Shown here in pieces: positions 42,334 to 50,301 of a stretch of DNA of 64,000 bases. The stretch is taken from the NCBI RefSeq assembly GCF_015708085.1, contig NZ_JADNYM010000006.1, positions 1-64,000 of the forward strand, in the 5' to 3' direction. The position numbers and the translations under genes are program-made. The notes beneath the pieces were generated by a model. That model saw only the letters and a list, made by a program, of their open reading frames with translations. It did no database searches and was not told where the DNA came from. Source of the stretch: Arthrobacter terrae. Its GTDB lineage: Bacteria; Actinomycetota; Actinomycetes; Actinomycetales; Micrococcaceae. Numbering within the stretch: position 1 is the first letter of the stretch; each line of letters begins with the position of its first letter.

Positions 42334-42416
42334 AGCCCAACATTATCGGTTGGGCTGTGGAATAGAAAGGTCCGGATGCCGCATGATGGGCTACGGTCCG
42401 CAGGTTCCTGTGGGCC

Positions 42417-43331
42417 TTAGTGGTGCGCGGTCCAGGTGTCGGAGCGCCGGGCCACGCCGTACACGACGTCGACCCACTCAGGCGGAAAGACAGGAGCCGC
42501 GCCGTTGATGGTGCCCACCAGATCCACTCCTACCACCAGCCCCTCATAATTGCTGGCGACGCTCATTGTTGACCAGATGGCCACCAGCGGCCGGCACTGC
42601 AGGTCCATCCTGGCGGCTACAGACAGATGCTCCCCCGCTACGGTTGCGTCCCGGATAATCGACTCGACCCATTTCTGCCGGTACCCGTCCGAATACACCG
42701 CACCGTCAGCTTTGGCCGTGACGTCATACGTGGTGGACTTCGTATTGATCGCCCACAAACCGGTCGGGCCGATCACCAGGTGGTCGATGTCTTTCCGCGG
42801 GCTTAGCGGTACCGAATGCAGTATCCGGTAACCGGTCCGTTCCAGGCCGGCCAGGACCCCGGCTGTGCGCTGCTCGCCGGCGACCCCGGCCCGGTAGGAG
42901 GCGTCTTCATGACCGTCGATCAGTTGCCCTGGCCGATGGGCGGCAAGATCAGTCCATGGCAGGACATCCACGGCGGGAGGTGATGGCAACAGGTGGGTCT
43001 CGCCGGACTGCGCTGCGTGGATAAAGTGCCGTGCAGCGGTGAGTGGTGACAGGCCAGCGAGTGCACGCTGCAGCAGATCTCCGGTCCCTGCCGAATCCGG
43101 GACGGCATCGAGGGTGGCCAGGTCCAGGTAGCCGACCTTCGTCCCGTCAGACAAGTTGATGTACAGCCGGCGGAGGTCTTTCAGCTTCCACGGGTTGTAG
43201 ACGAACTCGACCACGGGCTTGGCCAGCGGCACTGGAGGCGCCGCAGGTGCCGGAGGTTCAGCGACCGCCAGTGCACCGCCGACCGTCTCGGCTGTCCCGG
43301 ATCTGGACTTCATCCACGCGAACTCGACCAT
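42417..43331 (-). CDS. NERD-domain nuclease-related protein
   Basis: The 304-residue protein has a NERD domain around 145-265: AGVAGEQRTAGVLAGLERTGYRILHSVPLSPRKDIDHLVIGPTGLWAINTKS, with the catalytic-type E, D-H and NTK (in place of EVK/DSK) residues. Such proteins are thought to cut or process DNA. The N-terminal 140 residues have an Ala/Pro-rich section and an unrecognised part. ATG at 43331 with AAAGGGAG upstream. Motif A lies 24-45 bp upstream. Confidence 0.78.
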   Translation of the reverse strand: MVEFAWMKSRSGTAETVGGALAVAEPPAPAAPPVPLAKPVVEFVYNPWKLKDLRRLYINLSDGTKVGYLDLATLDAVPDSAGTGDLLQRALAGLSPLTAARHFIHAAQSGETHLLPSPPAVDVLPWTDLAAHRPGQLIDGHEDASYRAGVAGEQRTAGVLAGLERTGYRILHSVPLSPRKDIDHLVIGPTGLWAINTKSTTYDVTAKADGAVYSDGYRQKWVESIIRDATVAGEHLSVAARMDLQCRPLVAIWSTMSVASNYEGLVVGVDLVGTINGAAPVFPPEWVDVVYGVARRSDTWTAHH

Positions 43332-43354
43332 AGTGCATCTCCCTTTGTCTGGCT

Positions 43355-43376
43355 TCTACCAGGGAACATGCGCAGA
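43355..43376 (-). promoter_or_regulatory. Motif A copy upstream of the NERD gene
   Basis: TCTGCGCATGTT followed by CCCTGGTAGA on the minus strand, a one-base core variant that keeps both dyad halves. Confidence 0.7.
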
Positions 43377-43378
43377 CA

Positions 43379-44047
43379 TCAGTCCCGGACCGGTAACGGC
43401 TTGCCGTTCGCGTATTGGGACCTCCCCCTGCCAAGAGCAACAGGCAGCTCCGGTGCTACCGGCTGTTCGGCACCTCGCTCCTTCAAATACCGGTACAGGG
43501 TGGCCCTGGACCAGCCCACCGTATCGGCGGCACGGCTGGCCGTCTTCCCCTGGGACAGCAGTTGACGGGCGACCTCCAGCTTGGCTTCCACCGTTTCCTG
43601 ATTCACCGGTTTCTGGCCGAACTTCACGCCCCTGGCTTTGGCGGCCATGACCCCGGCACGGACCCTTTCGTTGATGAGCTCGCGTTCGTATTCGGCCAAG
43701 GTAGCGAACAAACCGAGCTGTAGGCGGCCAGACGCTGTGCTCGGGTCAATTCCATCGACAAGGGAGCGCAAACCGATCCCGCGTTTTTGCATGTCGGCAA
43801 CAGTATTCAGCACATCGATCAGGCTTCTTCCGAGCCTGTCGATTCGATAAACCAGCACAGTATCCTCCCTGCGCGCATAGCCCAGAAGCGCGGTCAGACC
43901 CGGTCTTTCCTTCGCCGCTTTCGCCCCCGAGAGCTGGTCAAAGTAAATCTGCTCCTCCGGGACACCCGCTTCGATGAGCGCATCAAACTGCATCCTGCCG
44001 TGCTGATCCGTGGTTGAAACCCTGACATACCCCAATAAAAGTCCCAT
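43379..44047 (-). CDS. Serine recombinase (resolvase/invertase family)
   Basis: The 222-residue protein has the small serine recombinase layout: YVRVSTTDQ with the catalytic Ser11, DQLSGAKAAKERPGL, VYRIDRLGRS, and a LFATLAEYERELINERVRAG segment. A C-terminal helix-turn-helix (TASRAADTVGWSRATLYRYL) follows. It probably resolves plasmid multimers. The ATG at 44047 starts at the typical MGLLLGYVRVS. Upstream lies a set of evenly spaced GTGAGAC repeats, a possible res site. Confidence 0.85.
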   Translation of the reverse strand: MGLLLGYVRVSTTDQHGRMQFDALIEAGVPEEQIYFDQLSGAKAAKERPGLTALLGYARREDTVLVYRIDRLGRSLIDVLNTVADMQKRGIGLRSLVDGIDPSTASGRLQLGLFATLAEYERELINERVRAGVMAAKARGVKFGQKPVNQETVEAKLEVARQLLSQGKTASRAADTVGWSRATLYRYLKERGAEQPVAPELPVALGRGRSQYANGKPLPVRD

Positions 44048-44093
44048 GCCGCACATACTAGGACCCGAGTGTGTCATTCTCCCTCGAGGAATC

Positions 44094-44198
44094 GTGAGAC
44101 AGCCGCAGTGAGACGGACCCGGTGAGACACTCGCTGCCCCAAAGGGGCTCAAAAACAGCGTTTAGGGAAGTTCCTCACCAAGCTAGAGTTCGTGAGAC
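44094..44198. repeat. Phased GTGAGAC repeats, candidate res site
   Basis: GTGAGAC occurs at 44094, 44108 and 44122 (14-bp period) and again at 44192, five periods later. The set lies between the resolvase and the PIN-domain gene. This may be the resolvase's recombination site or an operator. Confidence 0.5.
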
Positions 44199-44204
44199 CC
44201 TCCG

Positions 44205-44855
44205 CTAGCCGTTTGCGGGGATCCCTGGGGCTGCCTTCGACTTTGGCTTTTGGGCCCACAGCGCGGGTTTGAGAAGGGCGGTCTGGTCGATATGAACTAG
44301 GCCCGAATCGTACTTCCTGAGTGCATCGTAGGTCTTCTTCATCTCTCCGCGGTCCGCGATCAGGCCGCGTACGACCGCACTGCTCAAAATCCATGCTGTG
44401 TCGATGACCTTGATCCCGAATTTGCTCGCCAGCTGTTGACCCCTCCACTCGTCGATGACGACGAACACGACCTCACCCCGATCCTTGCGCACCATGGCGT
44501 GAGCGATGACCAAAATTTCTCCGAGGTCCTGACTCTCTGTGAGCCTTTCTGCAAGAGGTGTCCCTGTGAGCTTCTTCACCGCAACTGAGAGTGCTTCCGC
44601 ATCTTCAGACGATACCGACGAGTCGACAACCTCGATGCGGTCATGCTCGACTAACCACGCCCAGTTGAGGACTGTTATCGGTGGGAAGTCTCGCCGGTTT
44701 GACCCGCGATTCGAAACCTCGTCGTTAACTACATCCGGAACGCGGATCTGATTAGAACCCCGCTGTAGGACTTCAACCAGCAAGCTCTGCTTGGCAGCGG
44801 CACAGAAGGTGATGCACGGTCCTGCGTCCAGAATAGTTATCTGTTCGGCCGCCAC
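44205..44855 (-). CDS. PIN-domain protein
   Basis: The 216-residue protein has PIN-domain features: ITILDAGPCITFCAA (first Asp), VVNDEVSNRG (acidic residue), SSEDAEALSVAVK, and GEVVFVVIDEWRGQQLASKFGIKVIDTAWIL (late acidic residues). PIN proteins are usually RNases. The GTG at 44855 is chosen because the family start should lie shortly before ITILDAG; an ATG at 44879 overlapping the upstream gene is possible. It is the third gene of an Xre-ImmA-PIN operon. Confidence 0.7.
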   Translation of the reverse strand: MAAEQITILDAGPCITFCAAAKQSLLVEVLQRGSNQIRVPDVVNDEVSNRGSNRRDFPPITVLNWAWLVEHDRIEVVDSSVSSEDAEALSVAVKKLTGTPLAERLTESQDLGEILVIAHAMVRKDRGEVVFVVIDEWRGQQLASKFGIKVIDTAWILSSAVVRGLIADRGEMKKTYDALRKYDSGLVHIDQTALLKPALWAQKPKSKAAPGIPANG

Positions 44856-44859
44856 AGAG

Positions 44860-45690
44860 TCAGTCCGCCCCGAAGGCATCAAGGTCAGCCCATGCGACCT
44901 CAATTGTCTCTGGCGTTATGCCCGCCTCTTCAAGTTCGTGGAGCTGACGTTCCGGGTCCACACCGCTGAGCGCCGCAAGGCCCTGGACGGAGACAAAGTT
45001 TCGGATGTATCCCTCGGTGGTGTTTTCGATGAGCCGTTGCGGCGGCCTTGGCGTGCTACTCTCGGCGGCCATGGCCCGGTAGTCTCCGATCCATCCGTAT
45101 CGCAGAGCAAGGCTCTGGGCGGACTCCCGCCACTCTTCCTTTTGTTTCGCGGTGATCCAGCCGTCGGAATGCATCTGGATGATCGCGATAGCGGGCGATA
45201 CCTGGAAGTGGCGCACGACAGACGAGACATGCCGGGGGTTCAATTCGCCACGCACCGCGCCCAGGTCGTCAAGAAAGTCTGCCATACCCTCGACGGGAGC
45301 CAGAAGGTGGCGCGCGAAGGTGTCCGCACGGGTTTCTTCCGGAGTCCTCGCTGCCGGGTCGTGCCGCAGCCCCGCCTCGTAATCTGCAAACACGATGTGG
45401 CCGAGCTCGTGTCCCATCGACGATCGCTGCCGCTCCGGGACTCCGGTGGTAGCGACTCCGATGATCGACTTTCCCCGGACCGGGTCGGTCAGCACCATCC
45501 CGTCCATCCCCGAGGGCATGTCCAGGATTGCGACGTCGACGCTGGGAGCCACGAGTCCGATGAGTTCGTGGAGGTCCGCGATCGGGCCTGTCCCAAGGCC
45601 CTGGTCGCGCCGGATCTTCATGGCCGCGAGGCAGGCGGTCCGTTCACTGGCGCCGATGGCCGCAGGGATGACCGGATCTTCAGGCATCAT
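44860..45690 (-). CDS. ImmA/IrrE-type metallopeptidase
   Basis: The 276-residue protein contains the zinc-binding HELGH motif (94-98) followed by FADYEAGL and ADTFARHLLAP, as in ImmA/IrrE proteases that cleave or inactivate Xre-type repressors. A middle helical segment resembles an HTH (RHVSSVVRHFQVSPAIAIIQM). Its ATG overlaps the stop of the Xre gene (ATGA), so repressor and protease are coupled. Confidence 0.82.
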   Translation of the reverse strand: MMPEDPVIPAAIGASERTACLAAMKIRRDQGLGTGPIADLHELIGLVAPSVDVAILDMPSGMDGMVLTDPVRGKSIIGVATTGVPERQRSSMGHELGHIVFADYEAGLRHDPAARTPEETRADTFARHLLAPVEGMADFLDDLGAVRGELNPRHVSSVVRHFQVSPAIAIIQMHSDGWITAKQKEEWRESAQSLALRYGWIGDYRAMAAESSTPRPPQRLIENTTEGYIRNFVSVQGLAALSGVDPERQLHELEEAGITPETIEVAWADLDAFGAD

Positions 45691-46019
45691 GCACCGATGC
45701 CGTGCAGCGCCAGATAGGCGTCCATCTCGAGGAACAGCGTCAGTTTCCTCTTCACAGCCGCAGCGTCTGCCGTGGACGTGTTGGCCCGGCTGGCGACGAG
45801 AACGCGGTCCCGGACAGGGTTCTCGTCCAGGATGGCCTCGACAGGGCAGCCCAAGGCCCAAGCAATGGAGATGATGTCATCCATCCGAGCCGCGCGGCTG
45901 CCGTTCTCGATCCGGCACAACGTGGACTGAGAGATTCCCGTAAGGTTTTCCAGGTCCCGCTGGTTGAGGCCCGCTTCATTGCGCCGCTCGGCGATCCGGC
46001 GCCCAATATCTACAGCCAC
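45687..46019 (-). CDS. Xre-type repressor
   Basis: The 110-residue protein starts with a standard Xre helix-turn-helix (GRRIAERRNEAGLNQRDLENLTGISQSTLCRIENGSR), then a helical tail. It is the first gene of the Xre-ImmA-PIN operon. A dyad of TGATTCAAT half-sites lies 15-48 bp upstream and probably binds it. GTG start at 46019. Confidence 0.8.
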   Translation of the reverse strand: MAVDIGRRIAERRNEAGLNQRDLENLTGISQSTLCRIENGSRAARMDDIISIAWALGCPVEAILDENPVRDRVLVASRANTSTADAAAVKRKLTLFLEMDAYLALHGIGA

Positions 46020-46033
46020 GACACAATCCCATC

Positions 46034-46067
46034 ATTGAATCAGCATTTTCAAACCTTGATTCAATCA
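46034..46067. promoter_or_regulatory. Operator-like dyad upstream of the Xre gene
   Basis: ATTGAATCA (46034-46042) and TGATTCAAT (46057-46065) are perfect inverted half-sites 14 bp apart. They lie between the divergently oriented Xre and GIY-YIG genes. Confidence 0.65.
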
Positions 46068-46169
46068 TAGCGGACCAGCGGCTGGACACCTCCACAATCT
46101 CTCACCCCCCGATTGCTCCTAATATGGCGCCCATGGACCCCACCTGCAGGACACCTCAGTCCCCGGGAA

Positions 46170-46808
46170 ATGTACAGCGACGAGCGATGGGCTGCCCTAG
46201 CCGGGGTCCACGAGGATGAGGGTCACACCCGCCTCTCGGATGATTTCTGCCGGCTCCAACGTGAGGCTGCCCTCGAAAACTTCGACCTGAACATGGTGTT
46301 CTTCGCGCAGATCTCGCAGCAGTCTTTCGGGGACGCACTGGCGGAGATGCTTGGGAAGCACAAGCGCCTGCGGCCTGTCACCGATCTGCGATCCCTGGAC
46401 GGGGCCGAGGGGGTCTACGTGCTGGTGCTGGACAATTACCGGCAGGCCTACATCGGGCAGTCGTATGACATGCGTGCGCGCATCAGGAAGCACTGGACTG
46501 GAACGAAGCAGTTCGACCGGCTGCTGTGGGGCGGCGTCGATGAGTCTGTGCTGTCCATCGACTCGTTCCGTGCCCTGGATACCACTCGTATTTTTGCCGC
46601 GCGGACCATCTTTGCGAACAGGTTGGAAGCCAGGCTCGTGAAAACTTTCCCGCCAGACTACCTGCTCAACCGTATCGGCGGCGGGGCGTTAACGGGCTTA
46701 CGCGGGAGCTTCATCGCCGCCGAGATGAAGCGGCGGAAACTGGCCCGGACTTATTTGGTGGTGACTTTGACGTTGTCGACGTACGCTTGCGACGGCCAGG
46801 AGGCGTAA
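46170..46808 (+). CDS. GIY-YIG domain protein
   Basis: The 212-residue protein has a GIY-YIG nuclease core (about 82-165): EGVYVLVLDNYRQAYIGQSYDMRARIRKHW with the GVY...AYIG variation, then the catalytic Arg helix and a later Glu (NRLEARLVKTFPPDYLLN). The ATG at 46170 is a guess. Its last 19 codons overlap, in reverse, the final codons of the repeat-containing adhesin gene on the other strand, so the C-terminus may have been replaced by that repeat. Confidence 0.62.
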   Translation: MYSDERWAALAGVHEDEGHTRLSDDFCRLQREAALENFDLNMVFFAQISQQSFGDALAEMLGKHKRLRPVTDLRSLDGAEGVYVLVLDNYRQAYIGQSYDMRARIRKHWTGTKQFDRLLWGGVDESVLSIDSFRALDTTRIFAARTIFANRLEARLVKTFPPDYLLNRIGGGALTGLRGSFIAAEMKRRKLARTYLVVTLTLSTYACDGQEA

Positions 46809-48688
46809 CCCCCGCCGGTTTGGATAAAGCTCAGTTTCACGTTCTGGCCCAGGTAAGGGGTCAGGTCAACGGTCATGGTTCTCATGGCCGTGACTGTGGA
46901 GGTGGACAGGACTGCCTTTGCGGAATTTCCGTCGGTGCCCTGGACCTGGACCTGGAAAGTCCCGGGGTAGGAGGAGCTAGGGGATGTCTGGTAGGAAAAG
47001 GACAGCAGTGTCGTGCCCTGAGCCGGTACCGAAACCGTTTGGGACATCGTGGACCCACCGGCGTTCGAATACAGGTAAGCTACCTGCTTCCCGTCCGTAG
47101 CGGAGCTCGAGCTCATCGAGGACGGTGCATTGCCGCTGGTCGTCCATCCGGTCATCCCCGACTCAAAACTGCCGTTAGCAACCCCGTTGGGGTTGACTGT
47201 GTAGGCAGGCGAGGGAGCGGATTCGGGAGAAGATCCCAAGGGGTTCGTGGACCGTACCGTGAAGGTGTACACGGTTCCGTTGGTGAGCCCTGTGATCACA
47301 GCCGTGGCAGCCGGTGGGTTTCCGGTGACGGTGACAGATGCCAGAGCTGTGGCCCCTTGGTATGGCGTGATGGTGTAGGCCGTGACTCCGGCACTACCAA
47401 GGGTCGGAGGCGTCCACTGCACAGTTGCCGTGGAGTCATTAGTCCACGCCGCTACACTGACTGGCGCATCTGGTGCTCCGGTGGTGACTTTGACGTTGTC
47501 GACGTACGCTTGCGACGGCCAGGAGGCGTAACCCCCGCCGGTTTGGATAAAGCTCAGTTTCACGTTCTGGCCCAGGTAAGGGGTCAGGTCAACGGTCATG
47601 GTTCTCATGGCCGTGACTGTGGAGGTGGACAGGACTGCCTTTGCGGAATTTCCGTCGGTGCCCTGGACCTGGACCTGGAAAGTCCCGGGGTAGGAGGAGC
47701 TAGGGGATGTCTGGTAGGAAAAGGACAGCAGTGTCGTGCCCTGAGCCGGTACCGAAACCGTTTGGGACATCGTGGACCCACCGGCGTTCGAATACAGGTA
47801 AGCTACCTGCTTCCCGTCCGTAGCGGAGGTCGAGCTCATCGAGGACGGTGCATTGCCGCTGGTCGTCCATCCGGTCATCCCCGACTCAAAACTCCCGTTT
47901 TCCAGCCCGGACAGTGCGATGACAGACGTACCGTACGGCGAATCGCCGGAGGCGTTCGTGGCAGCAACCCGGACGTAAAGTGTGTCACCTTTATTCACGT
48001 CGATGTTGACCGTGGTTTCCTTCTGGGCGGTCGTCTTAGACGCCCAGGACCCGGTATTGACCATGTATTCGACCTTGTATGTTTCGGCGTCCGCCACTGC
48101 CGGCCAGGTGAACTTTGCCCTAGTAGCCATCTCTACGGCAGATGAGACCACCGGCGCAGCGGGTGCCTGGATGCCGGAAAACCCGCCAACCCCGTCAACG
48201 AGGGCTTTGAGTGCATCAGCGGAAAGGCAACCGGTGTCTTTGTCACGTTCCAAGACCTGCGGGTCAGTCTGTGCATCGGTTCCGTAGAAAATAGTGCCGG
48301 TTCCTGATTTAGCCAGGGCGACGTAGCAGTGCCCGGAACTGTCGGTCTCGACGGAGGCGGTATGGGGAAGGCTGGGGAGGTAGCCGGCGGCGACGATGGG
48401 TCCGGATCCTAGAAAGCGGTTGTCTTTGGTCCTGGCAACACCTTCGGCCGTGCGCACCGCGGAGAGATCCTGCTTTGCGCCGTTGTCCTGGGCAAACGGA
48501 ATGACTCCGAAGATCGCAGCAAGAACGCCTGCTGTCAGGATGGCCACTACGACGACTGCCGTGATGATCGAGGGAAGATCAAATGCACCCACCGAAGATC
48601 GCAAGTTGTCCAGTGCAACCCTGAGTCGCTGTCGGGGTCCGTTGTGCAAGGTAGAGAGCGTCAAAACCAGTCCATCCACGTCAGCCAA
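46751..48688 (-). CDS. Pilin-like adhesin with two near-identical jelly-roll domains
   Basis: The 645-residue product has the same pilin-like N-terminus as the 36.3 kb adhesin (SSVGAFDLPSIITAVVVVAILTAGVL). A cysteine-pair domain and a fibronectin-III-like module (TKFTWPAVADAETYKVEYMV region) follow. Next come a jelly-roll-like domain (NGSFESGMTGWTTSGN...), a second fibronectin-III module (PDAPVSVAAWTNDSTATVQW) and a second copy of the jelly-roll domain. The two copies differ by one residue in 138. The start is a TTG at 48688 with GAAGGA upstream. Confidence 0.72.
   Translation of the reverse strand: MADVDGLVLTLSTLHNGPRQRLRVALDNLRSSVGAFDLPSIITAVVVVAILTAGVLAAIFGVIPFAQDNGAKQDLSAVRTAEGVARTKDNRFLGSGPIVAAGYLPSLPHTASVETDSSGHCYVALAKSGTGTIFYGTDAQTDPQVLERDKDTGCLSADALKALVDGVGGFSGIQAPAAPVVSSAVEMATRAKFTWPAVADAETYKVEYMVNTGSWASKTTAQKETTVNIDVNKGDTLYVRVAATNASGDSPYGTSVIALSGLENGSFESGMTGWTTSGNAPSSMSSTSATDGKQVAYLYSNAGGSTMSQTVSVPAQGTTLLSFSYQTSPSSSYPGTFQVQVQGTDGNSAKAVLSTSTVTAMRTMTVDLTPYLGQNVKLSFIQTGGGYASWPSQAYVDNVKVTTGAPDAPVSVAAWTNDSTATVQWTPPTLGSAGVTAYTITPYQGATALASVTVTGNPPAATAVITGLTNGTVYTFTVRSTNPLGSSPESAPSPAYTVNPNGVANGSFESGMTGWTTSGNAPSSMSSSSATDGKQVAYLYSNAGGSTMSQTVSVPAQGTTLLSFSYQTSPSSSYPGTFQVQVQGTDGNSAKAVLSTSTVTAMRTMTVDLTPYLGQNVKLSFIQTGGGYASWPSQAYVDNVKVTTK
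46757..47170 (-). repeat. 414-bp coding repeat, copy 1
   Basis: Nearly identical to 47480-47893; by eye one base differs. Encodes the C-terminal jelly-roll domain. Confidence 0.92.
47480..47893 (-). repeat. 414-bp coding repeat, copy 2
   Basis: Second copy, offset by exactly 723 bp (241 codons), so the frame is kept. It marks very recent duplication or active gene conversion. Confidence 0.92.
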
Positions 48689-48799
48689 AAATCCTTCTCA
48701 CCTACAGAAGGGGGCGACCGCGCAAAAATTGTGGCTGCCAGACCGTTATCTTCGATCGCCACTTTCTGCGGCTTTGAGAGCCAGCATGCGGTCTCTCCG

Positions 48800-49474
48800 C
48801 TAGCGTCGGAACGTGACGGTATATCGCTGCGTGGTGTTCTCTGCGATTACCTTCGAGTCAGCGGATCCCCTCGGATTCCAACCGGGCAGGTGGACAGTCA
48901 GCGCACGCGCTTTGGCGGACGGCAGAATATTCCGGGCACTTTTTTGGCGCTGTTCGTGGAGCCAGACCCCTAGAACCCGTTCATGTTCATCAGCAGCGGT
49001 CTTCCACTGTGGCCAGGAACCGGGTTCGCGCAGGTAATCGGTGACCTCTTCCAGTCGGGTCCACCACCGTTTCTCATCGGCCAGGGCACGGCTGCTGTAC
49101 CGCCACGGTCCGGCGTCGTCCAGCTTTTCGATCCGGTCCGCGCTGAGCTCCCCGCGGCGATGACGCCGGCGCTGCTCGGCAAGCCAGCGGGCCAGGAATG
49201 CCTCGCCGTCCTCTCCGGCGGGGTTTGGCCAGCGGCCCGTATCGGCGGTGAACGTCATCAGGTCCGTGGATACCCGGTGCCAGGCCCGGGCTGCCGGCTC
49301 CACGGAATGCTCCTCATGATTCCGGCTCAGCATCGGGTCCAGCACCGTTCGCTTGCGGAAGTACGCGAACACCGTGGAGCGCGGGGCGTGGCATAGCCGG
49401 GCGATCCGGTCGCAGCTAAGACCTGCGGCATACATCAGGTCCCATTCAGTGTGGCTGCTAACCCGGACAGCCAT
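48800..49474 (-). CDS. HTH plus helicase-associated-type repeat protein
   Basis: The 224-residue protein begins with an HTH (LMYAAGLSCDRIARLCHAPRSTVFAYFRKR). Two helicase-associated-like units follow with the W...W spacing (TADTGRWPNPAGEDGEAFLARWLAEQRR; REPGSWPQWKTAADEHERVLGVWLHEQRQ). These units occur in actinobacterial plasmid proteins and probably bind DNA. ATG at 49474 or GTG at 49477. Function unknown. Confidence 0.65.
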   Translation of the reverse strand: MAVRVSSHTEWDLMYAAGLSCDRIARLCHAPRSTVFAYFRKRTVLDPMLSRNHEEHSVEPAARAWHRVSTDLMTFTADTGRWPNPAGEDGEAFLARWLAEQRRRHRRGELSADRIEKLDDAGPWRYSSRALADEKRWWTRLEEVTDYLREPGSWPQWKTAADEHERVLGVWLHEQRQKSARNILPSAKARALTVHLPGWNPRGSADSKVIAENTTQRYTVTFRR

Positions 49475-49477
49475 CAC

Positions 49478-49747
49478 GTTGGCCCGGACAAAGCTGACAT
49501 GCCACCATGCTAGCTGTAGGCATCAGCACGCGCCCGCGACGGTGAACCGTTCGTCTATGGCTGTCCCGTTGACGACCAAGGTGACACCAAGATGTAGATC
49601 AACGTCCTACCACGGCACCTATTTGCCTTGGCCGCGGTCGTAGTTCTTCCGCAGACGTCTTTGGCGCCCTGGCGCAGTGCAGTGATCAGAAAATCTGCGT
49701 TACGCAGCATGATTGAGAAGACTACGAGCGTCCGGTGAGTGTGGAGC
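49478..49747. other. No supported gene
   Basis: Only short frames that overlap each other are present. I see no repeat, hairpin or motif A/B copy. Confidence 0.5.
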
Positions 49748-50110
49748 TCACACTTGGCTGGAGCCGGGGTTGCGAACAACGGCGTGACCCTCATTATCCG
49801 CTTCCACCCAGGGCTGACCGGCTTCTTGCAGGTGGTCTTCGAAATTCAGTCCCGTGATCTTTGCCGAGATCTGTCCACTCCAGGCCACCCGAATTACGGC
49901 CTGTGCGGAGTCTGGACGACTGTCATCGGACGCCTGTCCTGTCAGCACTTTGACAATCGCCCGGTGAGTGATCATCGGTGGCGCTTCCAGTTCGCGGCCT
50001 ATGCGGGCCCAGTGGTCCAACTGCTGCGCAGCGCTGCGGCTCTGAATTTCGCCGGCGACTTTCGCGGCCGCGAAAAGTTCTCCATCGATGCGCGTCGGCT
50101 TCGTCTTCAT
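49748..50110 (-). CDS. ParD-like antitoxin family protein
   Basis: The 120-residue protein matches the ParD-like family by its N-terminus (KTKPTRIDGELFAAAKVAGEIQSRSAAQQLDHWARIGRELE), a ribbon-helix-helix-type DNA-binding start. A C-terminal part follows. The ATG at 50110 comes 6 bp after a TACGCT box and has no ribosome-binding site, so it is probably leaderless. A palindrome overlaps this box. No adjacent toxin gene is visible, so this looks like an orphan. Confidence 0.68.
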   Translation of the reverse strand: MKTKPTRIDGELFAAAKVAGEIQSRSAAQQLDHWARIGRELEAPPMITHRAIVKVLTGQASDDSRPDSAQAVIRVAWSGQISAKITGLNFEDHLQEAGQPWVEADNEGHAVVRNPGSSQV

Positions 50111-50132
50111 AACTGGAGCGTAGCGTCCAGTT
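50111..50132. promoter_or_regulatory. Operator overlapping the ParD-like gene's promoter
   Basis: AACTGGA and TCCAGTT are 7-bp inverted arms around GCGTAGCG. The centre contains the -10-like TACGCT on the minus strand, so binding would block the promoter. Confidence 0.6.
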
Positions 50133-50240
50133 ACACCCGACACGATGGCCCTGCGCGAAACGGGTACATTTGCCACCACGCCCGTGTACGGACCTTAACC
50201 GGGAACTGTGTTCTGGCTTTGATCGAGATGCCGAGGTAGG

Positions 50241-50285
50241 TTAAACGACGGCCCCGCCACCGTCGAGGATGATTTGTTCTTTCAT
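50241..50285 (-). CDS. Possible 14-codon ORF after hsdR
   Basis: MKEQIILDGGGAVV begins 6 bp after a CACACAT (50298-50292) just downstream of the hsdR stop. The box lacks the upstream GGTGAG. It may be chance. Confidence 0.2.
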   Translation of the reverse strand: MKEQIILDGGGAVV

Positions 50286-50301
50286 TCCGCCATGTGTGCG
50301 G

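Noticed and set aside
46133-46169. Leaderless ATG after a TAATAT box
   Set aside because: The frame from this ATG is short and does not encode the GIY-YIG domain; the box may still serve the gene starting at 46170.
46787-48145. 452-residue frame on the plus strand opposite the adhesin
   Set aside because: It repeats its own sequence only because the adhesin's 414-bp repeat lies underneath; no ribosome-binding site or family features.
49555-49794. Possible toxin gene next to the ParD-like antitoxin
   Set aside because: The 79-residue frame overlaps the antitoxin gene and has no toxin motif or ribosome-binding site.
50292-50298. Full motif B promoter after hsdR
   Set aside because: CACACAT is present but nothing like GGTGAG lies 17 bp upstream and only a 14-codon ORF follows.
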